Shown piece after piece: positions 1-6,141 of a stretch of DNA of 12,441 nt (its first letter is position 1; every line of letters starts with the position of its first letter). The notes under the pieces were generated by a model. The model saw only the letters and a program-made list of their open reading frames with translations. It was not told the origin of the DNA and made no database searches. The position numbers and the translations under genes are program-made. This stretch comes from Zoogloeaceae bacterium. GTDB taxonomy: Bacteria > Pseudomonadota > Gammaproteobacteria > Burkholderiales > Rhodocyclaceae. The stretch lies in contig JAITJU010000256.1 of assembly GCA_031278735.1 (NCBI GenBank), positions 1-12,441 of the forward strand, written 5' to 3'.

Positions 1-1
1 C

Positions 2-835
2 TACATTGCCCAACCGCCGCTTTACCGGGTAAAGCATGGCAAGACCGAGCGCTACCTGAAGGACGACCACGAATATCACCAGTTCCTGCTCAGCATGGCG
101 ATGCAGGAATCCTCCCTGATTCCCCGCGCCGGGGCCGCGTCCATCCAGGGCGATGCGCTGGAGGAAATCGTCCGCTCCTGGCTCTTGTCGCAGGCCATCA
201 TCGAGCGCCTGACGCACCACATCAATTCGGAAGTGCTGTACGCCATTGTCGAACATGACATCCGCCTGAACCTTGCCGACGCGGCGCAAGCAAAAAACAG
301 CGCCGAAAAAATTGCCGCCCGCCTCGAGAACAATGGCGTCGGCGGCAGCATTCGCGTTTTCGCCGCCTATGACGACACGCGGGAAAGCTGGCTCATTCGC
401 AGTGAGCGGATGCATCACGGCAACGTCAAGGTCGGCCTGATCGACGAGGAATTTCTGCATTCCGGCGACTACGCCCAACTGCGCAAGACCGCTGAGCTCC
501 TCTCCGGCCTTTTCAGTCAGGTTGACGGCGGCGTGGTCATCACGCGCGGCGAAAAGAAATGCGCCGTCAATCGCTTTGCCGAAGCCATGCGCTGGCTGAT
601 GAACGAAGTCGAGCGCGGCATCGCCAAACAGCGCTACAAGGGTCTGGGGGAAATGAACCCCGAACAATTGTGGGAAACCACGATGGACCCGCAGGTTCGA
701 CGTCTGCTGCGCGTAAACATCGAGGACGCCATTGGTGCCGACGCCATCTTCAGCACACTGATGGGAGAACTGGTGGAACCGCGCCGGAATTTCATCGAAT
801 CCAATGCCCTTTACGCGCGGAATATTGATGTTTAG
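2..835 (+). CDS. gyrB: DNA gyrase subunit B, C-terminal part (5' end outside window)
   Basis: The reading frame is open from base 2 and ends at TAG 833-835, giving the last 277 residues of GyrB, the ATPase subunit of the gyrase that introduces negative supercoils. It begins with YIAQPPLYRVKHGKTERYL, the end of the Toprim region. Near the C-terminus it carries the family signature QRYKGLGEMNPEQLWETTMDP and ends in ARNIDV. Between these lies about 180 residues that correspond to the insert found in Gram-negative GyrB and absent from ParE, which argues against topoisomerase IV. The length matches the equivalent part of the roughly 804-residue E. coli protein. The ATPase domain and the start codon lie outside the window. 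The next gene starts 131 bp downstream and is probably separate, although no clear terminator is visible between them. Confidence 0.97.
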   Translation, partial: YIAQPPLYRVKHGKTERYLKDDHEYHQFLLSMAMQESSLIPRAGAASIQGDALEEIVRSWLLSQAIIERLTHHINSEVLYAIVEHDIRLNLADAAQAKNSAEKIAARLENNGVGGSIRVFAAYDDTRESWLIRSERMHHGNVKVGLIDEEFLHSGDYAQLRKTAELLSGLFSQVDGGVVITRGEKKCAVNRFAEAMRWLMNEVERGIAKQRYKGLGEMNPEQLWETTMDPQVRRLLRVNIEDAIGADAIFSTLMGELVEPRRNFIESNALYARNIDV

Positions 836-966
836 CGCCGCGCGCATCCGATGAAAGGGTAGCCGCCGCCCAGCGCGTCCCCGCGGAACTCTCAGGTTTT
901 GTGCTTGTCGTTATCATTCGGGCGGGCAGTCTTGTTTTTCACCCCTGTTCTTTCATGGAGCCTTTC

Positions 967-1317
967 ATGCCGCAAAACGCAAAATACCGGAACGCCGTAA
1001 AGGAAATCGGCGCGAAGCTGAAATCCCTGCATGCCGCCCAGACGGAGACGCTGAAGCATTTTCAGGCCATGCATCAGGTCGCCGTCGCGCCCGGCGCGCT
1101 GGATTCCAAAACCAAGGAATTGATCGCGCTGGCGCTGGGCGTTGCCGCGCGCTGCGAAGGCTGCATTGCTTTCCACGCTCAGGCGCTGGTCAAGTTCGGC
1201 GCGACGCGCGAAGAAACGGCGGAAGCCCTGGGCGTTGCCGTGTTGATGGGTGGCGGGCCGTCGATGATGTGGGCGGCGGAGGCATTGAGCGCCTTCGACG
1301 AATTCGCGCAAGCCTGA
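967..1317 (+). CDS. AhpD-like / carboxymuconolactone decarboxylase family protein
   Basis: This 116-residue protein belongs to the CMD/AhpD-like all-helical family. It shows the AhpD redox arrangement E51 ... C63-E-G-C66 ... H70; the E-to-C spacing of 12 and the CxxC-xxx-H spacing are those of the peroxidase-partner AhpD, where the two Cys form a redox-active disulfide. The residue before the second Cys is Gly rather than the His of mycobacterial AhpD. A likely role is a small cytoplasmic peroxidase or thiol-disulfide enzyme, but no substrate can be assigned. I chose ATG 967 because GGAG (957-960) sits 6 bp upstream; an in-frame ATG at 955 overlaps that Shine-Dalgarno, and a GTG at 901 has nothing to support it. 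No alkyl hydroperoxide reductase gene (ahpC) is adjacent. It converges on hemN with only 37 bp between the stop codons. Confidence 0.88.
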   Translation: MPQNAKYRNAVKEIGAKLKSLHAAQTETLKHFQAMHQVAVAPGALDSKTKELIALALGVAARCEGCIAFHAQALVKFGATREETAEALGVAVLMGGGPSMMWAAEALSAFDEFAQA

Positions 1318-1354
1318 AACGACGCCCCCTTCTCGCATAAAACCACCTGGACGG

Positions 1355-2752
1355 TCAGATGACTTTCGAGTAGCGCGTCCGCTGGTCGGCGCGCAGGTAG
1401 CGGTCGAAAATCATGGAGACGGCGCGCACCAACATGCGTCCTGGCGGCAGCACAATGATCCAGTCGTTTTCTACCCTGACCAGACCGGCTTCCTGCATGG
1501 CTTCCAGGTCTTCCAGTTCGGCGGCGAAGTAGCGCCTGAAATCGATCAGGTGGGCGCTTTCTATGGATTCGATGGAAAGCTCGAAGTGGCACATCAGCGC
1601 CTGAATGATGGAACGGCGAAGAATGTCGTCGGCATTGAGTTCGATTCCGCGAAAGACGGGCAGCACCTTGGCGTCCAGACGGTCGTAATACTCGTCCAGT
1701 GTTTTGACGTTCTGGAAATAGCACGGCCCCGCCTTGCTGATGGAGGAAATGCCGAATGAGAGCATGTCGCAGTCGGCGTGTGTGGAATAGCCCTGAAAAT
1801 TGCGATGCAGCCGTCCCTGACGCTGGGCGATGGCAAGCTCGTCGTCTGGTTTGGCGAAGTGATCCATGCCGATATAGACGTAGCCCGCGTCTGTGAGTTT
1901 CCGAATCGCCAGCGCCAGAATCTGCAAACGAGCGTCGGCGCTGGGCATGTCCGTTTCGAGAATGCGCCGCTGCGGCTTGAAAAGATAGGGCAGGTGCGCG
2001 TAGTTGTAGATGGAAAGCCTGTCGGGGTCCATCTCCAGAATGCGCGTCAGGGTGCGCTCGAATCCGGTCGTGCTCTGTTGGGGCAATCCGTAGATGAGAT
2101 CGATGGAAATGGATTTGAAGCCATTTTGCCGCGCGGCGCGGATGACTTCGCCGGTTTCCGCCTCGCTCTGGATGCGGTTGATGGCGCGCTGCACGGTTTC
2201 ATCGAAATCCTGCACACCGACGCTCATGCGATTGAGGCCCAATTCGCCCAGCAAGGCAACGGTGGCGGCATCGACCTTGCGCGGATCGACCTCGATGGAA
2301 AATTCGCCGCCCTCAACCAGATGAAAATGCTGGCGTGTTATCGCCATCAGTTGCCGCATTTCCGCGTGTGAAAGAAAGGTGGGCGTACCGCCGCCCCAGT
2401 GCAGCTGCACGGCTTCGGGTTTGCCGTCGTCATCCAGGTGGCCGCTTTGCAGCGCCACCTCGCGCGCCAGGTATTTCAGGTATTTGGCGCTGCGTCCGTG
2501 GTCCTTGGTGATGATCTTGTTGCAGGCGCAGTAGTAACAGATAGTGCTGCAAAAAGGGATGTGGAAGTATAATGATAGGGGTCTTTTGATGCCGCCGATG
2601 GTGCGTTTTCCCAGCCAGAGCCGCGCCGCTTCGGCGTTGAAGGCTTCCACGAAACGATCGGCGGTCGGATAGGACGTATAGCGTGGCCCATTGACGTCAA
2701 ATCGGCGGATGATTTCGGGGTCGAAAACCAGATTGGCGGCGTAAAGATTCAT
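1355..2752 (-). CDS. hemN: Oxygen-independent coproporphyrinogen III oxidase (radical SAM)
   Basis: HemN converts coproporphyrinogen III to protoporphyrinogen IX without oxygen, using two SAM molecules, in the cytoplasmic haem pathway. The 465-residue length is close to E. coli HemN (457). The N-terminal NGPRYTSYPTADRF segment (residues 21-34) is typical of true HemN rather than of HemW-like relatives. The radical-SAM cluster motif is Y62-FHIPF-C68-x3-C72-x2-C75-x-C77, with the extra fourth Cys of the HemN family, followed by the SAM-binding GGGTPTF at 120-126. The start is ATG at 2752; the Shine-Dalgarno is poor (AAGG about 14 bp upstream). The gene is divergent from the FNR-type regulator, and an FNR box with class II spacing lies in the shared spacer, so anaerobic induction is expected. 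The C-terminal domain (SRRYF- and WIIVLPPGRMLVR-like region) is complete. Confidence 0.97.
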   Translation of the reverse strand: MNLYAANLVFDPEIIRRFDVNGPRYTSYPTADRFVEAFNAEAARLWLGKRTIGGIKRPLSLYFHIPFCSTICYYCACNKIITKDHGRSAKYLKYLAREVALQSGHLDDDGKPEAVQLHWGGGTPTFLSHAEMRQLMAITRQHFHLVEGGEFSIEVDPRKVDAATVALLGELGLNRMSVGVQDFDETVQRAINRIQSEAETGEVIRAARQNGFKSISIDLIYGLPQQSTTGFERTLTRILEMDPDRLSIYNYAHLPYLFKPQRRILETDMPSADARLQILALAIRKLTDAGYVYIGMDHFAKPDDELAIAQRQGRLHRNFQGYSTHADCDMLSFGISSISKAGPCYFQNVKTLDEYYDRLDAKVLPVFRGIELNADDILRRSIIQALMCHFELSIESIESAHLIDFRRYFAAELEDLEAMQEAGLVRVENDWIIVLPPGRMLVRAVSMIFDRYLRADQRTRYSKVI

Positions 2753-2782
2753 TGAAACGGCGGAAAACCTTGAGGAGAAGCG

Positions 2783-2788
2783 ATTATC
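2783..2788 (-). promoter_or_regulatory. hemN -10 element (FNR-dependent class II promoter)
   Basis: On the minus strand this reads GATAAT, 5 of 6 matches to TATAAT. It predicts transcription from about 2776, leaving a 24-nt leader before the hemN ATG. The -35 position (2806-2811) reads AATGAC and is a poor match, as expected where an activator replaces the -35 contact. The centre of the FNR box (2817.5) falls at -41.5 from this start site. The start site is inferred from spacing and has not been measured. Confidence 0.6.
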
Positions 2789-2796
2789 TTGGCAGG

Positions 2797-2810
2797 TTGA
2801 ATCCTGTCAT
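2797..2810. promoter_or_regulatory. Possible degenerate second FNR half-site pair
   Basis: TTGAA-TCCT-GTCAT directly abuts the strong box, so the two centres are 14 bp apart. The left arm matches 4 of 5 and the right arm 3 of 5 positions of TTGAT-N4-ATCAA. Relative to the predicted hemN start it would sit at -27.5, inside the promoter, where binding would repress. The match is weak and could be chance. Confidence 0.25.
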
Positions 2811-2824
2811 TTGACCTGTGTCAA
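2811..2824. promoter_or_regulatory. FNR/ANR box between hemN and the fnr-type gene
   Basis: The site TTGAC-CTGT-GTCAA is a perfect dyad with 5-bp arms. It matches the FNR/ANR consensus TTGAT-N4-ATCAA except for the C/G at the innermost position of each arm, a variant common in ANR/DNR-type sites. It lies at -41.5 relative to the predicted hemN start, the classic class II activation position. It lies at about -23.5 relative to a possible fnr start, which would favour repression. The neighbouring FNR-type protein carries the E-xx-S-R recognition helix that reads TTGA half-sites. Confidence 0.8.
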
Positions 2825-2828
2825 CCTT

Positions 2829-2834
2829 TACAAT
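2829..2834 (+). promoter_or_regulatory. Possible -10 element of the fnr-type gene
   Basis: TACAAT matches TATAAT at 5 of 6 positions and predicts a start near 2841, giving a 25-nt leader. No good -35 exists at the right spacing (2806-2811 is GTCATT). The FNR box would then overlap the promoter core, consistent with the negative autoregulation known for E. coli fnr. This is a weak call because it rests on one hexamer. Confidence 0.3.
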
Positions 2835-2865
2835 ATGCAAAGCTCAAAGAGAACAAGGAAACGGT

Positions 2866-3657
2866 ATGCCTTCAGACAAGGCGCTCAAGACGCCGCGCGC
2901 GACAGCGACAAATAACACTCCAGCCCCCAAAGAGTTCTCTCTGGCCGTCATCAAGACCGCCTGTTCCAACTGCAATCTGCGCGAGTTGTGTTTGCCGCTG
3001 GGGCTTGCCGACGATGAAATGGAGCGGCTGGACGAATTGATCAGCGTCCGCAAGCGCGTACGGCGCGGCGACAGCCTGTATCGCGCCGGGCAGGCCTTCG
3101 AGTATATCTACGCCATACGCTCCGGCTTTTTCAAGACGGACGTATTGCTGGAGGACGGACGTGATCAGGTGACCGGCTTTCAGATGGCGGGCGAACTCCT
3201 GGGCATGGACGGCATCAGCACGGAGTTCCACGCCTGCAATGCCGTGGCGTTGGAAGACAGCGAAGTCTGCCATATCCCCTTTTTCCGTCTGGAAAAACTC
3301 TCGCGTGAAATTCAGACTCTGCAACGTCATTTCCATCAGGTGATGAGCCGGGAAATCGTGCGCGATCATGGCGTCATGGTGCTGCTGGGCAAAATGTGCG
3401 TCGAGGAGCGCATCGCGGCTTTCCTGCTCAATCTTTCGCAGCGTTTTACCGCGCGCGGGTTTTCTCCGGCGGAATTCAACCTGCGCATGACGCGCGAGGA
3501 AATCGGCAGTTATCTGGGGCTGAAACTGGAAACCGTCTCACGCGCCTTTTCGCGCTTTCAGGAAGAAAAGCTGATCAGCGTACAGCAAAAATACATGCAC
3601 ATTCTCGACATCGACGGCCTGAAGCAAATCATGAACCGTCATAACCAGAGCGCATGA
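2866..3657 (+). CDS. fnr: FNR/ANR-family oxygen-sensing transcription regulator
   Basis: This 263-residue CRP/FNR-family regulator has all four ligands for an oxygen-labile [4Fe-4S] cluster: C33-x2-C36-x5-C42 near the N-terminus, and C135 in EVCHIPF, equivalent to E. coli Cys20, 23, 29 and 122. Next come the cyclic-nucleotide-like beta roll (about 45-140), the dimerisation helix (about 145-180, with EERIAAFLLNLSQRF) and the winged helix-turn-helix with TREEIGSYLGLKLETVSRAF. The E-xx-S-R of the recognition helix is the FNR type, reading TTGA. I chose ATG 2866 because AAGGAA (2855-2860) lies 5 bp upstream; the longer in-frame GTG at 2818 lies inside the FNR box. The gene overlaps the next one by ATGA and is divergent from hemN, its likely target. 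In pseudomonads the same gene is called anr. Confidence 0.95.
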   Translation: MPSDKALKTPRATATNNTPAPKEFSLAVIKTACSNCNLRELCLPLGLADDEMERLDELISVRKRVRRGDSLYRAGQAFEYIYAIRSGFFKTDVLLEDGRDQVTGFQMAGELLGMDGISTEFHACNAVALEDSEVCHIPFFRLEKLSREIQTLQRHFHQVMSREIVRDHGVMVLLGKMCVEERIAAFLLNLSQRFTARGFSPAEFNLRMTREEIGSYLGLKLETVSRAFSRFQEEKLISVQQKYMHILDIDGLKQIMNRHNQSA

Positions 3658-4331
3658 ACGAACCCGCCTACGGAATGTTCTTTCTCTTCGGACTGTTTGG
3701 CGGCACACACTGCCTTGGCATGTGCGGCGGCATTGTCGGGGCGCTGGGCATGGGTGCCGCGCCGCGTTTTTCCCTGCATCTGGCCTATAACCTGGGACGC
3801 CTTGGCGCTTACGCCTTCGCGGGATTGGCGGCGGGCGCTCTGGGCGCGGCGCTGGGCGCGGGCGGCATGGCGGCGGCGGCGCAAGCGCAGACGCGCCTTG
3901 CCCTGATGCTCTTCGCCAATCTGATGTTGCTGGCGGCAGGCTTATACCTGATGGGGTTGCCGCGCATTCTGGCCTTCGCGGAAAAACAGGGACAATACCT
4001 GTGGCGGCGCATCCAGCCGGCGAGCCGCCATTTTTTGCCGGTGCGCCACGTCGGGCAGGCTCTTTCGCTTGGCTTTCTCTGGGGCTGGCTGCCCTGCGGT
4101 CTGGTCTATGGCGCGCTCAGCTCGGCTTTGGGCAGCGCCTCGCCCGTCTCCGGCGCGCTCGTCATGCTGGCGTTTGGATTGGGCACCTTGCCCAATCTGC
4201 TATTGGCGGGTTTCATTCTTGCCCGCTTTCGCGCTGCGGCGCAAGCGCGTTGGCTGCGTCGACTGGCGGGCGCGTTGATTTTTGCCTACGGCGCATACGG
4301 CATTTATCGGCTCTGGCGGATGGCGGGTTGA
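3654..4331 (+). CDS. DsbD_2 / TauE-SafE-like polytopic membrane protein (COG2836 type)
   Basis: This 225-residue, very hydrophobic inner-membrane protein has about six predicted transmembrane segments. Two Cys-bearing family motifs are visible: GGTHCLGMCGG at 16-26 (H19, C20, C24) and GWLPCGLVYGAL at 144-155 (C148), followed by FGLGTLPNLL at 174-183. This pattern is typical of proteins labelled sulfite exporter TauE/SafE or cytochrome c biogenesis transmembrane region, which belong to the CcdA/DsbD-like fold group. Relatives often lie beside cbb3 oxidase (cco) genes, fnr/anr and hemN, so a role in electron or metal (copper) delivery for oxidase assembly is plausible; sulfite export is not shown. 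The ATG overlaps the regulator's stop (ATGA) and has no strong Shine-Dalgarno of its own, which suggests translational coupling. No cco genes are in the window. Confidence 0.85.
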   Translation: MNEPAYGMFFLFGLFGGTHCLGMCGGIVGALGMGAAPRFSLHLAYNLGRLGAYAFAGLAAGALGAALGAGGMAAAAQAQTRLALMLFANLMLLAAGLYLMGLPRILAFAEKQGQYLWRRIQPASRHFLPVRHVGQALSLGFLWGWLPCGLVYGALSSALGSASPVSGALVMLAFGLGTLPNLLLAGFILARFRAAAQARWLRRLAGALIFAYGAYGIYRLWRMAG

Positions 4332-4347
4332 ATTTGGGGCGGTTTGA

Positions 4348-4368
4348 GCCGCAACTTTTCGATGCGGC
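4348..4368. repeat. Small hairpin after the membrane-protein gene
   Basis: GCCGCA (4348-4353) pairs perfectly with TGCGGC (4363-4368) around a 9-nt loop, starting 17 bp after the stop codon. No run of T follows on either strand, so it is a poor intrinsic terminator, although it could protect mRNA 3' ends. Confidence 0.4.
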
Positions 4369-4392
4369 ATGAAACAAGGGATGAAGCCAGCA

Positions 4393-4430
4393 GCGGCAGG
4401 CATTCACGCGGAGGTACCGCCCGCTGCCGC
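4393..4430. repeat. Nested inverted repeat in the convergent gap
   Basis: An outer stem GCGGCAG (4393-4399) / CTGCCGC (4424-4430) encloses an inner stem GCGG (4408-4411) / CCGC (4417-4420) with loop AGGTA. No T tract follows in either direction. It lies midway in the 205-bp gap (4332-4536) between two converging genes. It could be a REP-like dispersed palindrome or a processed 3' structure; only a genome-wide comparison would tell. I see no gene in this gap. Confidence 0.4.
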
Positions 4431-4536
4431 AAGACTTGAGCCGGGGTTTACGGTGAGCTTCCGCTGCTTCTCTTGTGCCGGAATTGGCGGGATGAGGCAT
4501 TGCGCCGCGTGAAAACGGATTGGATATTTTCGGTTG

Positions 4537-5577
4537 TTACGCGCTGATTCCGGATGTCCGCAGGCAGATGCCCAATCTCAAAAAGCCTTCCCAGACGTCG
4601 CCGCTGCCGCCGTGATCCAGACCCTTGATGCGGCGGTCGAGGCGGGCGGCAAGCATCAGGGCGGCGTACAGCGCTGGGCGGGAGAAGGTTTTCACCGCCC
4701 ATTGCAGGGCTTGCTGGCGTACCGTGCGAATGCGCAGATCGCGGCACAGCGTGTTGAAAGGCTGGCGGCGCGCCAGACCCGCCTGAAGCTGTATCAGAAG
4801 ACGGAGTTCTTCGGTCAGCGCCCAGAGCACCAGTTGCGGGGCCTCGCCTTCCTGACGCAAACCTTCCAGCGCGCGCGCAAAACGCCCAAAATCGCGGGCA
4901 TAAAAGGCTTCGCGCAGATCATCCAGATGATAACGGGCAACGTTCAGGACGGCGTTTCGGACTTGTGTTCCGGTAAGCGCACCGGGCGGATAGAGGAGCG
5001 CCAGTTTCTGAATTTCCTGATGCGCGGCCAGAAGATTGCCTTCCACCTGCTCCGCCATGAAGGTCAGCGCGGCCTGATCGGTGTGCTGCCCCTGGCGTTC
5101 CAAGCGTCCGGCAATCCAGGCGGGAAGTTCGGTCAGCGCGGGCGTCGTGAATTTGCAACAGACGCCCGCGTCGAGCAAGGCGCTGAACCAGGCGCTCTTT
5201 TCGTCGCGCCAATCCAGTTGCAGCACACTGACGAGCAACAGGCAATCCGGATCCGGGGCACCCTGTTGGCGGATTCGCTGGCAATAATCCGTCAGGATGC
5301 TGACGCCCTTGCCGGGTTTTCCGGTCGGAATGCGCAATTCCACGATTTTTTTGTTGCCGAAAAGGGAAGGGGCGCCCAGCGCGGCGATGAATTGCCCCCA
5401 GTCAAAATCCGGCAACACCGTACGGACCTCGCGCGCGCAAAAACCCCGTTTGCGCGCGGCGGCGCGGATGTCGTCGGCGGCTTCCAGCGCCAGCAGCGGC
5501 GCGTCGCCATAAACGGCGTATAACGGCGCGATTTCTCCTTGCAGGCGTTTGGCGAATGGTTCGGCCTTCAGCAGCAT
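4537..5577 (-). CDS. holA: DNA polymerase III subunit delta
   Basis: HolA is the delta subunit of the clamp loader; it opens the beta sliding clamp during replication. The 346-residue length is close to E. coli HolA (343). The N-terminal part follows the family: LYAVYGDAPLLALEAADDIR at about 19-38 (degenerate, non-hydrolysing AAA+ fold), then FDWGQFIAAL and LFGNKKIVELRIP, the loop region linked to clamp contact. The helical C-terminal half contains the conserved EGNLLAAHQEIQKLALLYP and the W-A-L-TEELR segment. The start ATG at 5577 shares one base with the stop of lptE (TGATG), and GGAG lies 7 bp upstream inside lptE. It is the last gene of leuS-lptE-holA. The order lptE-holA is conserved in many beta- and gammaproteobacteria. 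Confidence 0.95.
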   Translation of the reverse strand: MLLKAEPFAKRLQGEIAPLYAVYGDAPLLALEAADDIRAAARKRGFCAREVRTVLPDFDWGQFIAALGAPSLFGNKKIVELRIPTGKPGKGVSILTDYCQRIRQQGAPDPDCLLLVSVLQLDWRDEKSAWFSALLDAGVCCKFTTPALTELPAWIAGRLERQGQHTDQAALTFMAEQVEGNLLAAHQEIQKLALLYPPGALTGTQVRNAVLNVARYHLDDLREAFYARDFGRFARALEGLRQEGEAPQLVLWALTEELRLLIQLQAGLARRQPFNTLCRDLRIRTVRQQALQWAVKTFSRPALYAALMLAARLDRRIKGLDHGGSGDVWEGFLRLGICLRTSGISA

Positions 5578-6125
5578 CAGCGTGCTCCGGCGGGTGCGGC
5601 GGCGGCATTCGCGTCATCCTCCGGAAAAACCGGATGCCAGGTCGTCAGTCGCCGCAGTATCTGCTGCACCAGATCCTTTTCCATATCCTGCCAGAGGAAT
5701 TCTTCTTCCTGTTCTTTGGAGAGCACCTGATTGTCGTCATAAGTAACTTCGCGCGACAGCACGATGTTGCTTGCCTCTGTGAGGGGAGCGCCTGTTGAGT
5801 CTTCCAGGCGAAAACCATAGATGAGACGCAGCTGGTATTCACGCACCTGCCCGTTGGCGTTGATGGCGGCAATCACTCGTTCGCGCTGGAAGGAGATTTG
5901 GCGCAATATGGCTTCGGCTTCCTTTTCCTTTTCCACCAGCAATCCCGGTTGACTGGCGAGAATCTGGCGGCGCAGCGCAAGCCCCAGCGTGGAGGATTCG
6001 GAGACGCCGATGAAAAGGCTTTTGTACGGCAACTGCATGGCTCCGCGCAACTGAAAGCCGCAGGCGGCTAGCACGAGCGTCAGGCAGCCGAGCAGCGCGA
6101 AGCGAAGCGAGACGGCGGGATACAT
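5577..6125 (-). CDS. lptE: LPS-assembly lipoprotein LptE
   Basis: LptE is the outer-membrane lipoprotein that plugs the LptD barrel and helps deliver LPS to the cell surface. The protein is 182 residues. It has a type II signal peptide ending in the lipobox LAAC, with C22 as the lipidated residue, followed by GFQLRGAMQLPY, the start of the LptE/RlpB domain. The segment ANGQVREYQLRLIYGFRL and the TYDDNQVLSKEQEEEFLWQDM helix are typical. The C-terminus is an Ala/Pro-rich tail. I chose ATG 6125 because GGGAGAA lies 7 bp upstream, 16 bp after the leuS stop, and it gives a proper signal peptide; the longer frame to 6233 would run into leuS. Translation appears coupled to holA by a one-base overlap. 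Confidence 0.93.
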   Translation of the reverse strand: MYPAVSLRFALLGCLTLVLAACGFQLRGAMQLPYKSLFIGVSESSTLGLALRRQILASQPGLLVEKEKEAEAILRQISFQRERVIAAINANGQVREYQLRLIYGFRLEDSTGAPLTEASNIVLSREVTYDDNQVLSKEQEEEFLWQDMEKDLVQQILRRLTTWHPVFPEDDANAAAAPAGAR

Positions 6126-6141
6126 GATGCGATTCTCCCAA

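Noticed and set aside
2..835. ParE (topoisomerase IV subunit B) instead of GyrB
   Set aside because: The long Gram-negative GyrB insert is present and the C-terminal signature is that of GyrB.
889..917. A sigma-70 promoter for the AhpD-like gene, based on TATCAT at 912-917
   Set aside because: No acceptable -35 hexamer lies at 16-18 bp upstream, so a single hexamer is not enough.
2818..2865. A longer fnr start at GTG 2818
   Set aside because: The GTG lies inside the FNR box and has no ribosome binding site; ATG 2866 with AAGGAA 5 bp upstream is better.
4348..4430. Intrinsic terminators for the two genes converging here
   Set aside because: The hairpins are real but neither is followed by a T tract on either strand, so I list them as inverted repeats only.
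4534..5523. A 329-residue plus-strand open frame opposite holA
   Set aside because: holA is intact on the minus strand and fits its operon; the antisense translation has no family features.
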